Below are positions 1 through 7,891 of a DNA stretch of 64,000 bases, one piece after another. This stretch comes from Pedobacter terrae (GTDB lineage: Bacteria > Bacteroidota > Bacteroidia > Sphingobacteriales > Sphingobacteriaceae), in NCBI RefSeq assembly GCF_900100705.1, contig NZ_FNCH01000008.1:124001-188000 (forward strand), written 5' to 3'. The notes below the pieces were generated by a model. It was not told the DNA's origin and made no database searches. It was given only the letters and a program-made list of their open reading frames with translations. Each line of letters starts with the position of its first letter. Positions within the stretch are counted from its first letter, which is position 1. The translations under genes were made by a program, and so were the position numbers.

Positions 1-473
1 TTCAGGCATTAGACCAATTTGAAGGTACTTTTATTGCCGTATCTCACGATAGGTATTTCTTAGATAATGTAGCCAACAAAATCTGGTTTATAGAGGGTGG
101 AAAAATTAAACAATACCCTGGTACTTATGCCGAATATGAAGAGTGGAACAGCAAAAGGGTAATTCCTGCAGCTAAACCTATTCCGGTTAAAATGCCTGAT
201 AAGCCAAAAGCAGAACCAAAACCGGTTACGGCCAATACCGCCAACCAGTTGAAAAAGCTGAATGAAGAACTGCAAAAAACTGAAAAACTGATTACCGAAC
301 TGGAACAGCAGGTTAAAAACATTGAAGCAGAACTGGCAGATGAGCAGGTTTATGCTAAAGCAGATAAACTGGCAGAAGCGAACAAACGTTATTTAGCAAC
401 TAAACAAGATTTAGATAACAGCCAAACTAAATGGGAAACACTGGCAGCTGAGATTATGGAGCTGGAAGGTTAG
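1..473 (+). CDS. ABC-F family ATP-binding protein, C-terminal part (5' truncated by window edge)
   Basis: The reading frame is open from base 3 to a TAG at 471-473. It begins inside the second ATPase domain of an ABC-F protein: AVSHDRYFLDNVA is the switch-histidine segment that follows the Walker B region, and IWFIEGGKIKQYPGTYAEY is the usual ABC-F continuation. The last 80 residues are charged and predicted coiled coil (ELQKTEKLITELEQQV), the C-terminal extension seen in Uup/EttA-like members. ABC-F proteins are soluble and act on the ribosome or on branched nucleic acid structures. Which subgroup this is cannot be decided without the missing N-terminal part. A hairpin terminator follows closely. 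Confidence 0.9.
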   Translation, partial: QALDQFEGTFIAVSHDRYFLDNVANKIWFIEGGKIKQYPGTYAEYEEWNSKRVIPAAKPIPVKMPDKPKAEPKPVTANTANQLKKLNEELQKTEKLITELEQQVKNIEAELADEQVYAKADKLAEANKRYLATKQDLDNSQTKWETLAAEIMELEG

Positions 474-501
474 TTTTAAACACAGATTTATTTAGATATA
501 C

Positions 502-534
502 GCCGTTCTGATGTAAAATTGGGACGGCTTTTTT
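502..534 (+). terminator. Rho-independent terminator of the ABC-F gene
   Basis: GCCGTTC (502-508) pairs with GGACGGC, giving a seven-pair stem with one G-T wobble, followed by a run of six T. It lies 29 bp after the ABC-F stop codon. Confidence 0.75.
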
Positions 535-581
535 GTGCATTAGTTGCTATAGAGATATCGATGTAGTTAAGCACTTAGTTG

Positions 582-682
582 CGTCATCTCGACTGAAGCG
601 CAGCGGAACGCCTGCCCGTACAGGCGGGGAGAGATCTACTCCATAGATTTCTCGACTGCGTTGCACTCCGCTCGAAATGACG
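582..682. repeat. Interspersed repeat family A, copy 1
   Basis: Begins CGTCATCTCGACTGAAGCG and ends CTCGAAATGACG, so the ends are inverted. An inner palindrome GCCTGCCCGTACAGGC is present. Nine related copies occur in this window, always between genes. The gap 474-1030 consists mainly of copies 1 and 2 plus the terminator. Confidence 0.85.
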
Positions 683-800
683 GCACGCCGGGAATCCTCC
701 TTGTTAATCCGTGTTTCCGTAGCTTAATTTCAAAACAAACAAGTCGTGTCAGATAGTAATACCTGACACCACGAGAATAACGGGAGTTAAGGCGTAGTTG

Positions 801-936
801 CGTCATCTCGACTGAAGCGCAGCGAAACGCCTGCCCGTACAGGCGGGGAGAGATCTTTTCAGTAGATTTTGCTTCGCAGAGCCTTCGGGTTCTCGACTGC
901 GTTGCACCCGAGCCATCGGGTCCGCTCGAAATGACG
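801..936. repeat. Interspersed repeat family A, copy 2
   Basis: Same ends as copy 1 and the same internal palindrome, with extra sequence in the middle (GCTTCGCAGAGCCTTCGGG). Direct orientation relative to copy 1; about 120 bp of unrelated sequence separates them. It ends shortly before the T9SS plug gene. Confidence 0.85.
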
Positions 937-1030
937 ATGCGTCGAAGAATCTTCCGTATCGATCCGTGTTTCCGTGGCAACAAACGCTAACCCAATTTTG
1001 TCCATTCCCAATAAAACTTTACTTTTAGCC

Positions 1031-2308
1031 ATGCAGAAAATAGTATTTACGGTTTTATTTTTCATCTCTATATCCGCCTTTGCGCAAAACGATAGCAAGT
1101 TTACCAATGAGAACAAAATTTATCTCCCCAATATTAAAGCTGTGCTTTGCTATAACAGTAATAAAGAGCAAAGCTTGCCGGTAATTATGCTGAATTCGTC
1201 AGAAACCATCACTTTTTCTTTTGATGATCTACTTGCCGGCACCCAAAACTACTGGTACACCATTGAACATTGTACCGCAGAATGGGAAACTTCCAAAATT
1301 TCGAGCATTGATTATTTAGGCAGTTTTAACGACGACCGCATCATCAATTATCGCTATTCATCCAACACGGCAAGAAAATACACCCATTATGAAATCAGCT
1401 TACCCAATACGCAGATCCAACCTAAAATTGGTGGAAATTATGTGTTAAAAGTGTATTTAGATGGCGACAGAAACAAACCGGTTATTTCACAACGCTTTTA
1501 CATCCTCGATAGTCAGTTGGCTGTTGCAGCAGAAGTAACCAATTCCATGCAGGTGGAGAACCGGAATTACAAACAAAAAATCAACTTTACCATTAATCAT
1601 ACCTTCCCCATTCCCAACCCCTATCAGGATATAAAAGCGGTGGTGATGCAGAATTTTAATGCCAATACCATTCAGGTAAACACTAAACCAGCATTCGTGA
1701 GACCAAATCAGCTGGTTTATAACGACCTTAATACCAACGATTTTTGGGGCGACAATGAGTTTAGAAAGTTTGATACCAGAAGTTTACGCTACAAGGCAGA
1801 TAACGTAAAGGATATTTATCGCGATAACTCATCCGTAAATGTGATACTTTTTCAGGATGCACCCAGAACAGTTGGTGCTTTTGCCAACCAGTTCGATGAA
1901 AACGGAAACTTTTTTATCCGCAATACCGACGGGCGCGATGATAAAACAGAGGCAGAGTATATGAGCGTTTTATTTACTCTAAATGCGCCTGCGCCCAGCC
2001 CTAAGGGCGATGCTTATGTGATTGGCCGGTTTAACAATTATACCATGAGCAATGAAAACAAACTGCTTTATGATGCCAACCGGAAACAGTTTTATGGCAA
2101 TGTGATCCTTAAACAAGGCCTTTATGATTATGAGTTTGCCTGGTATAATCGAGATACCAAAGCAATGGAAACCAAACCTTTTGAAGGTGCATTCTTCCAG
2201 ACCGAAAACAGTTACCAGATTTTCGTTTACTACCGTCGCCCGGGTGCGCGTTGGGATACGCTGGTCGGTTATACCAATTTAAGCAATAAAGTTTCAGACA
2301 GAAGGTAA
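1031..2308 (+). CDS. Type IX secretion system plug protein (DUF5103 family)
   Basis: A 425-residue exported protein of the DUF5103 family. An upstream in-frame ATG at 974 exists, but the start at 1031 is preferred because it places a clean signal peptide (MQKIVFTVLFFISISAFAQ) at the N-terminus; the earlier 19 residues are not signal-like and lie next to a repeat. The family hallmark YWYTIEHCTAEW and the NYRYSSNTARKYTHYEISLPN segment are present in the N-terminal half. In Flavobacterium the family member closes the periplasmic side of the SprA outer-membrane translocon, so the likely site here is the periplasm at the outer membrane. The gene stands alone, with repeat-filled gaps on both sides, and no other T9SS gene is visible in the window. 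Confidence 0.85.
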   Translation: MQKIVFTVLFFISISAFAQNDSKFTNENKIYLPNIKAVLCYNSNKEQSLPVIMLNSSETITFSFDDLLAGTQNYWYTIEHCTAEWETSKISSIDYLGSFNDDRIINYRYSSNTARKYTHYEISLPNTQIQPKIGGNYVLKVYLDGDRNKPVISQRFYILDSQLAVAAEVTNSMQVENRNYKQKINFTINHTFPIPNPYQDIKAVVMQNFNANTIQVNTKPAFVRPNQLVYNDLNTNDFWGDNEFRKFDTRSLRYKADNVKDIYRDNSSVNVILFQDAPRTVGAFANQFDENGNFFIRNTDGRDDKTEAEYMSVLFTLNAPAPSPKGDAYVIGRFNNYTMSNENKLLYDANRKQFYGNVILKQGLYDYEFAWYNRDTKAMETKPFEGAFFQTENSYQIFVYYRRPGARWDTLVGYTNLSNKVSDRR

Positions 2309-2460
2309 GTCCGCTTTCAATGATGAGGCGTCAAAATGCAAGAAAATACGGGCTTAGATGACTTTATATTCTTGATGTAGCATAAACACCTTTCACCTAT
2401 AATACTATCAAACCTGAGTTCGATTAATGATGTGCTTTAATTTGGAGCATTAAATGAACG

Positions 2461-2541
2461 GTCGTCACCCTGAACTTGTTTCAGGGTCTTTATAGCAAGG
2501 CGGTTTAACAGGAAAGATGCTGAAATAAATTCAGCATGACG
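2461..2541. repeat. Interspersed repeat family B, copy 1
   Basis: Starts GTCGTCACCCTGAA, contains the palindromic CCCTGAACTTGTTTCAGGG, and ends GCTGAAATAAATTCAGCATGACG-like, itself a hairpin. Two inner hairpins bounded by inverted ends. Other copies at 9486 and 35575. Confidence 0.85.
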
Positions 2542-2697
2542 AAACCGCTAGCCAATTCGTCCTAATAAGTACATTAATTTTCAAACATTAATCGAATTCA
2601 GGCTATTAGCCAAATAATTATAAGTAAGATCTACTTAAAAATCTTCGCCAATTAGATCCTGAAACGAGTTACCATTGACAGACTCCAATAGAATGAT

Positions 2698-2792
2698 CGT
2701 CATCTCAACTGTAGCAACGCGCAGTGGAGAGATCTTTGACTAAGCTATTGAAATCAGCTTTAAAAGATTTCTCCACTACGGTCGAAATGACG
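2698..2792. repeat. Interspersed repeat family A, copy 3 (diverged)
   Basis: CGTCATCTCAACTG at the left and GGTCGAAATGACG at the right. It is preceded by GACAGACTCCAATAGAATG, which also precedes the copy at 28047, so the conserved block extends to the left of the usual boundary. Confidence 0.75.
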
Positions 2793-2888
2793 AAACTTCG
2801 ATACCATTCAGCTTGTTTAAAATCTGCCCATTGATATTGATTTTTATACAATAAATTACCGCTATCATTGACAGATTTAAAAAATCGC

Positions 2889-2986
2889 CGTCATTTCGAC
2901 TGAAGCGCAGCGAAATGGAAAATCTTCGAACGATGTAAAAAGATTTCTCCCCGCCTGTACGGGCAGGCAATATGGTCGAAATGACG
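2889..2986. repeat. Interspersed repeat family A, copy 4
   Basis: CGTCATTTCGACTGAAGCG to GGTCGAAATGACG with the CGCCTGTACGGGCAGGC palindrome near its right end. Closely similar to the copy at 27846. Confidence 0.8.
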
Positions 2987-2993
2987 CCCCTTG

Positions 2994-3171
2994 TATATAA
3001 ACAAATGAATAAATTTTAAGCCGACATTTTATTAACGGTTTTCTCTTGTTTCATTTGTATTAATGAGCTCGGCAATGCCTCGGTTTTGTTTCTTTTTTGA
3101 TGCCAAAAAGAAAGAGCCCTTCGGCGGCGGCGAGCCGGGGCAAGGCCGTGGTGTATGGCAAAAGAAATCAA
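2994..3171 (+). repeat. 178-bp element (family F), copy 1
   Basis: This block recurs in the opposite orientation at 48979-49154 with only scattered differences. Landmarks are ACAAATGAATAAATTTT, AATGAGCTCGGCAATGCC, GCCAAAAAGAAAGAGCCC and CGGCGGCGGCGAGCCG. No long frame is shared by both copies, so it is more likely a structured or mobile repeat than a gene. Confidence 0.85.
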
Positions 3172-3375
3172 CTATACGTCATTCATATTAATTTTAATAC
3201 AATAAATTACCCCTCAGGATGAAGATCGCTTTAATTGTCAACTTGACTTTTAATATTGCTAACTTACCTTTATTGTTACATAAATTTTCTTTGTTTTAAA
3301 TGTGGTTATTTAATTTAGGGTTTCAGAAAGTTACCAGATAAACACTAGCAGATCAAGCATATCTAACCAATAATT

Positions 3376-4341
3376 ATGTTTAAAAAGTTAATTGCCGTAG
3401 CATTAATTATCTATCCTTGCGCGCAGATTTTAGCACAAACCACCAACGAATCGTACACACAATCCATTAATGGAACCAAATTAAAATTCGATATGCAGGC
3501 TATACCTGCGGGCAAATTTAAAATGGGCAGTAAAACAGGAAAACCAGATGAGCAACCCGTTCATGAGGTTAAGTTAGATGCCTTCTGGATCGGAAAACAT
3601 GAAGTAACCTGGGATATTTTTGAGCCATTCCTTTACCGCGATTATGAAAAACAAGCCAGTATAAGCGCTATTCCTGCTGAAGTAGACGCCGTGACCAGAC
3701 CTACAAAACCCTATCTCGATATGACTTTTGGTATGGGTAAAGCCAATCAGCCTGCGGTAGCCATGACCCAATACAACGCCATCCAGTTTTGTAAATGGCT
3801 TTACGTGCGTACCGGTGTTTTTTATCGTTTGCCAACAGAAGCTGAATGGGAATATGCCTGTAAAGCCGGAACGGATAGCAATTATTCTTTTGGTGATGAT
3901 GTAGCAAAATTGGGTGATTATGCCTGGTATAAAGACAACAGCGACAACAAGACACACCAGGTAGGGCAGAAAAAACCAAACCAATGGGGATTATTTGATA
4001 TGTATGGAAACGTGAGCGAATGGACCTACGACCAATACTTTCCTGATTTCTATAGTAAGAGTAAAGATAAAATGGTCGAAAACCCGGTGGCCATACCCGA
4101 TAAACTATATCCAAATGTAGTTCGAGGTGGCTCATATGATGAAATAGCAAACAATTTAACTTCAACAGCCAGATTAGCTTCTGATCCATCATGGAAACAA
4201 TTAGATCCGCAAATCCCGAAAAGCAATTGGTGGTTTCCTGAAGCGCCTTTTGTAGGTATGCGTTTAGTTCGACCGGCTAAAGCGCCTTCAAAAGCTGATA
4301 TAGATGCCTATTATAACAAACAACCTATAAAAGACTTTTAA
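3376..4341 (+). CDS. SUMF1/formylglycine-generating-enzyme-like exported protein
   Basis: A 321-residue protein with a signal peptide (residues 1-20, cut after ILAQ) and one FGE-sulfatase domain over residues 40-310. Domain marks are IPAGKFKMGSKTG, HEVKLDAFWIGKHEVTW, RLPTEAEWEYACKAG, GLFDMYGNVSEW and VVRGGSYDE. The two cysteines that enzymes of this family use next to the RGGS segment are absent: the region reads GGSYDEIANNLTSTAR, and no cysteine follows. It is therefore probably a binding or structural relative, not an active formylglycine generator. It heads a same-strand cluster with the oxidoreductase 37 bp downstream. Confidence 0.85.
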   Translation: MFKKLIAVALIIYPCAQILAQTTNESYTQSINGTKLKFDMQAIPAGKFKMGSKTGKPDEQPVHEVKLDAFWIGKHEVTWDIFEPFLYRDYEKQASISAIPAEVDAVTRPTKPYLDMTFGMGKANQPAVAMTQYNAIQFCKWLYVRTGVFYRLPTEAEWEYACKAGTDSNYSFGDDVAKLGDYAWYKDNSDNKTHQVGQKKPNQWGLFDMYGNVSEWTYDQYFPDFYSKSKDKMVENPVAIPDKLYPNVVRGGSYDEIANNLTSTARLASDPSWKQLDPQIPKSNWWFPEAPFVGMRLVRPAKAPSKADIDAYYNKQPIKDF

Positions 4342-4378
4342 CCCTACACTATCTAACCAAAAATAAAAAACTAAACAC

Positions 4379-5698
4379 ATGAAAAAACCAATCAACCAAC
4401 AAGATCGTCGCGATTTTCTAAAAGCAACCGCTATGCTGGCCGGCGGGGCCATGTTAAGCAGCATTCCACTGGCAGGCGCATATGCGTCAGGATCAGACAC
4501 GATTAAAATTGCCTTAATAGGCTGTGGCGACCGTGGTACAGGAGCCGCTTTCCAGGCGCTAAGTACTAAATTCAATCTAAAACTGGTGGCCATGGCCGAT
4601 GCTTTTCAGGATCGGCTAGATAGCAGTTACCAGTCTTTAAGTTCTAAATTTGCAGCAAAAATGGATGTTCCGAAAGAGCGCCAGTTTGTAGGCTTCGATG
4701 CTTATTTAAAAGCCATTCCATTAGCCGATGTGGTGCTGTTAACCACGCCTCCGGGCTTCCGCCCTATCCATTTCGAAGAAGCGGTTAAGCAGAATAAACA
4801 AATTTTCATGGAAAAACCTGTTGCAGTAGATGCACCAGGCATTAGAAAGGTATTGGCCGCAGCCGAAGAAGCGAAAAAGAAAAAATTAAATGTGGTAGTA
4901 GGCTTACAGCGTCGCTACCAAACCAACTATCGCGAATCGATGAAGCGCATTAACGATGGTGCCATTGGCGATATCATGTCGGGCCAGGTATATTGGAACA
5001 GCGGTGGCGTTTGGGTACGTCCGCGTACAGCAAACCAGACCGAAATGGAATATCAAATGAGAAACTGGTATTATTTCAACTGGTTATGCGGCGATCATAT
5101 TGTGGAGCAACACGTGCATAATATCGATATTGCCAACTGGATCAAAAACGGACATCCGGTTTCGGTACAGGGAACAGGTAGCCGTGCCTGGAGAACAGGA
5201 AAAGACTATGGAGAAATTTATGATAACCACTCTATCGAATTAACCTATGCCGATGGTGCGGTAATCAATAGCCAGTGTCGCCATTTTGAAGGGATCAGTA
5301 ACCGTGTGGATGAAACTTTCCAGGGCACCAAAGGCAAAATTTACCTTTCAGGCAGTAACCAGGCCATTATGAAAGATTACAGTGGCAAAGAATTGTATAA
5401 CCATAATACCAAAGGAAACGCCAATCCATATCAAACCGAGCATGATGAACTATTTGATGCGGTTTCTAAGGGAGAATATAAATTCAGTAACGTAGATTAT
5501 GCTGCAACCAGTACGTTTTCGTCTATTATTGGCCGTTATGCTACGTACTCTGGCCAGACGATCAAATGGGATGAGGCTTTAGCGTCGAACATCAGTTTAA
5601 TGCCCGAGCGTTTCGCATGGGATGCTAATCCAAAGTTAATGCCTGACGAAAAAGGACTATACCCTATCGCCATACCCGGACAAACAAAGGTGATCTAA
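4379..5698 (+). CDS. Gfo/Idh/MocA family oxidoreductase, Tat-exported
   Basis: 439 residues. The N-terminus carries a twin-arginine signal (RRDFLKATAMLAGGAML), so the folded NAD(P)-loaded enzyme is probably exported. The Rossmann fold starts at IKIALIGCGDRG, and the family lysine segment EKPVAV is present. The C-terminal domain begins around GDIMSGQVYWNSGGVW. Members oxidise or reduce sugars and cyclitols; exported ones in Bacteroidota are often linked to 3-keto-glycoside metabolism. Its spacing (37 bp after the SUMF1-like gene, 6 bp before apbE) supports one transcript. The exact substrate cannot be read from the sequence. Confidence 0.9.
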   Translation: MKKPINQQDRRDFLKATAMLAGGAMLSSIPLAGAYASGSDTIKIALIGCGDRGTGAAFQALSTKFNLKLVAMADAFQDRLDSSYQSLSSKFAAKMDVPKERQFVGFDAYLKAIPLADVVLLTTPPGFRPIHFEEAVKQNKQIFMEKPVAVDAPGIRKVLAAAEEAKKKKLNVVVGLQRRYQTNYRESMKRINDGAIGDIMSGQVYWNSGGVWVRPRTANQTEMEYQMRNWYYFNWLCGDHIVEQHVHNIDIANWIKNGHPVSVQGTGSRAWRTGKDYGEIYDNHSIELTYADGAVINSQCRHFEGISNRVDETFQGTKGKIYLSGSNQAIMKDYSGKELYNHNTKGNANPYQTEHDELFDAVSKGEYKFSNVDYAATSTFSSIIGRYATYSGQTIKWDEALASNISLMPERFAWDANPKLMPDEKGLYPIAIPGQTKVI

Positions 5699-5704
5699 AA
5701 CTAA

Positions 5705-6703
5705 ATGATGCGCTACTGGTTTTTGCTTTTTATTTTACCAATGATTTTTGCTTTTGCTTTAAAGAAAGAAGTGAAGCAGTACAAAATTAATGGTTTTGCA
5801 CAGGGAACCGATTATGCCATTATGTACTACGCTACTGATAGTGTAGCCACTAAAGCGAGCATAGATAGTTTACTGAACGAAATTGATTTATCGATGTCGC
5901 TTTACAAAAAAGGATCATTGATAAATCAATTTAATGCAGCCGAAAAAGCGATTAAAACCGATCGTTTCATGAACGACGTGCTGAAAAGAAGTTTCGAGAT
6001 CAACCAGGATACAAGGGGCATATTCGATATTACCGTTGCCCCTTTGGTACAAGCCTGGGGTTTTGGGCCGAAAGAGGCTAAAAAAGAACCAGATCCGGCT
6101 GTCATTAAATCCATATTAGCCTGTGTAGGCATGAAAAAGCTGAAACTAAAGAATGGTTTGTTAAGTAAACTTAAGCCTTGTATACAGATCGATTTAAATG
6201 GAATTGCACAAGGTTATAGCGTCGATTTAATTGCTGATTATCTCGAAAAAAAAGGAATTAAACAGTACGTAGCCGAACTGGGCGGCGAAATCCGGATTTC
6301 AGGACCTAAACCCAGTGGCGAAACCATGAAAATCGGTATTGAGGGTCCCGATAAGGATGGAACCCCGATAATCAGGCATATCGCCGCGATAAATGCTGGT
6401 GCCATTACTACTTCTGGCAATTACCGGAAATTCCACCAGAGCGGAAAGAAAAAAATTTCTCACCTGATTGATCCTAAAACGGGTTATCCGCTGGATAATG
6501 AAATGATCAGCGTAACGGTTTATGCCAATGATGCCATTACCGCCGATGGCTATGACAATGCCTTAATGGCGATGCACCTCAAAGATGCCATGGCTTTTGT
6601 AGAAAGCAGAAAAAACCTGGAAGCTTATTTTGTGTACCACAAAAAAGATGGCACAGTCGCTGATACGCTAACTACGGGATTCAAAAAATTAATTACACAC
6701 TAA
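5705..6703 (+). CDS. apbE: FAD:protein FMN transferase (ApbE)
   Basis: 332 residues, with an N-terminal hydrophobic segment (WFLLFILPMIFAFAL) acting as a signal or anchor. ApbE transfers FMN from FAD to a threonine of target flavoproteins outside the cytoplasm. Family marks are the MSLYKKGSLINQFN segment, FDITVAPLVQAWGFG, the flavin-site QIDLNGIAQGYSVDLIADYL, ELGGEIRISG and the C-terminal HLIDPKTGYPL and DAITADGYDNALM. An ATG one codon later (5708) is equally possible. It lies 6 bp after the oxidoreductase and 20 bp before the TIM-barrel gene, an unusual partner set; no obvious FMN-accepting flavoprotein is encoded nearby. Confidence 0.92.
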   Translation: MMRYWFLLFILPMIFAFALKKEVKQYKINGFAQGTDYAIMYYATDSVATKASIDSLLNEIDLSMSLYKKGSLINQFNAAEKAIKTDRFMNDVLKRSFEINQDTRGIFDITVAPLVQAWGFGPKEAKKEPDPAVIKSILACVGMKKLKLKNGLLSKLKPCIQIDLNGIAQGYSVDLIADYLEKKGIKQYVAELGGEIRISGPKPSGETMKIGIEGPDKDGTPIIRHIAAINAGAITTSGNYRKFHQSGKKKISHLIDPKTGYPLDNEMISVTVYANDAITADGYDNALMAMHLKDAMAFVESRKNLEAYFVYHKKDGTVADTLTTGFKKLITH

Positions 6704-6723
6704 TATCTGTTAAAACTAAACCG

Positions 6724-7650
6724 ATGAAAAGAAGTGAGTTTATAAGAAATAGCCTGTTAACTGCGGGTGCAATAACCACGGGAGCAGGATTGACCAATAC
6801 TTTTGCTGCCGAAAAAACAAATGATACATTAAGCGATAAAACTTTTAACCTCGATTATGCGCCGCACCAGGGCATGTTCCAAAATCATGCAGGCAAAAGT
6901 TTTCTGGATCAGATCCAGTTTATGTACGATAAAGGTTTCCGTTCTATTGAAGATAATGGTTACCTGGGTCGTTCTGTTGAAGAACAGGAGAAAATCGGCA
7001 ATTTATTGGCAAAACTCGGCATGCGCATGGGCGTTTTCGTAGTAGATGGTGGCGATAACTGGAAAACTTCTTTAACTACAGGAAAAAAAGAGTTTAAAGA
7101 TAAATTTATCGAAACCTGCAAAAAATCGGTAGAAGCTGCCAAACGCTGTAATGCCAAATGGCTTACGGTAGTGCCTGGGTTTTATGAGCGCAACCTTCCT
7201 TATGGAAATCAGTTTGCCAACGTAATTGATGCCATGCGTGCAGGTGCTGAGATTTTTGAACCCCACGGTTTGATTATGGTTTTAGAAACTTTGAGCGATA
7301 CCCCGGAGCTTTTCCTGCAAAAAACAAATGAAACCTATGCCGTTTGTAAAGCGGTGAACAGTCCTTCGTGTAAAATTCTTTATGATATTTACCACATGCA
7401 ACGCACCGAAGGCGATTTAATTAAAACCATCGACCGTTGCTGGGACGAAATTGCCTACATCCAGATTGGTGATAATCCGGGCCGGAAAGAACCTACCACC
7501 GGAGAAATCAATTATAAAAACCTGTTTAAACACCTGCATAACAAAGGCTACAAAGGCGTGATGGGTATGGAGCATGGCAACTCAAAAGGAGGAAAAGAAG
7601 GTGAGTTGGCGGTTATTTCGGCTTACAGGGCGGAGGATAATTTTTTGTAG
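6724..7650 (+). CDS. TIM-barrel sugar isomerase/epimerase, hydroxypyruvate-isomerase-like, exported
   Basis: 308 residues with an N-terminal export signal (KRSEFIRNSLLTAGAITTGAG; one lysine-arginine pair in place of strict twin arginine). The rest is an AP-endonuclease-2 type TIM barrel. The metal-site stretches are visible: MVLETL (glutamate), CKILYDIYHMQ (aspartate and histidine), IAYIQIGDNPGR and GVMGMEHGNS (glutamate and histidine). Enzymes of this group isomerise or epimerise small sugars and keto acids with a divalent metal. It ends the four-gene cluster begun at 3376, followed by a family A repeat. Confidence 0.85.
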   Translation: MKRSEFIRNSLLTAGAITTGAGLTNTFAAEKTNDTLSDKTFNLDYAPHQGMFQNHAGKSFLDQIQFMYDKGFRSIEDNGYLGRSVEEQEKIGNLLAKLGMRMGVFVVDGGDNWKTSLTTGKKEFKDKFIETCKKSVEAAKRCNAKWLTVVPGFYERNLPYGNQFANVIDAMRAGAEIFEPHGLIMVLETLSDTPELFLQKTNETYAVCKAVNSPSCKILYDIYHMQRTEGDLIKTIDRCWDEIAYIQIGDNPGRKEPTTGEINYKNLFKHLHNKGYKGVMGMEHGNSKGGKEGELAVISAYRAEDNFL

Positions 7651-7669
7651 ATATATTCGAATAAGGTTG

Positions 7670-7795
7670 AGTCATCTCGACTGAAGCACAGCGAAATGCC
7701 CGCCTGTACGGACAGGCCTGCCCGTACAGGCGGGGAGAGATCTTTTAATTTGCTAGACTATGTTCAAAGATTTCTCCGCTACGGTCGAAATGACG
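7670..7795. repeat. Interspersed repeat family A, copy 5
   Basis: GTCATCTCGACTGAAGC to GGTCGAAATGACG, with the CGCCTGTACGG palindrome partly duplicated inside. It sits between the isomerase cluster and the convergent amylase gene. Confidence 0.8.
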
Positions 7796-7808
7796 ATTCT
7801 ACGTGTCA

Positions 7809-7891
7809 ATCCTACCCCACTTTCAACACCTTACGCCGTGGTCTGTGTCTCCACAGACCACATGAACCTATCCTACCCTACTTTCAACACC
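7809..7891. repeat. Palindromic hairpin (family D) flanked by a 22-bp direct repeat
   Basis: The hairpin at 7838-7861 has stem arms GTGGTCTGTG / CACAGACCAC. On each side lies a 22-bp direct repeat (7809-7830 and 7870-7891) with one mismatch. The right copy is the last codons of the amylase gene on the other strand, so the left copy looks like a duplication of its 3' end. Two similar hairpins occur at 47707 and 47879. Confidence 0.8.

Larger units (their letters stand above)
2309..3375. other. Long non-coding gap filled with repeats
   Basis: This 1,067-bp gap holds one family B repeat, two family A repeats and one copy of the 178-bp family F element, listed separately. The remainder (about 2309-2460, 2542-2697 and 3172-3375) is AT-rich and shows no open frame I would defend. 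Confidence 0.7.

Noticed and set aside
974..1030. Upstream start of the T9SS plug gene
   Set aside because: It would place 19 non-signal residues before a perfect signal peptide.
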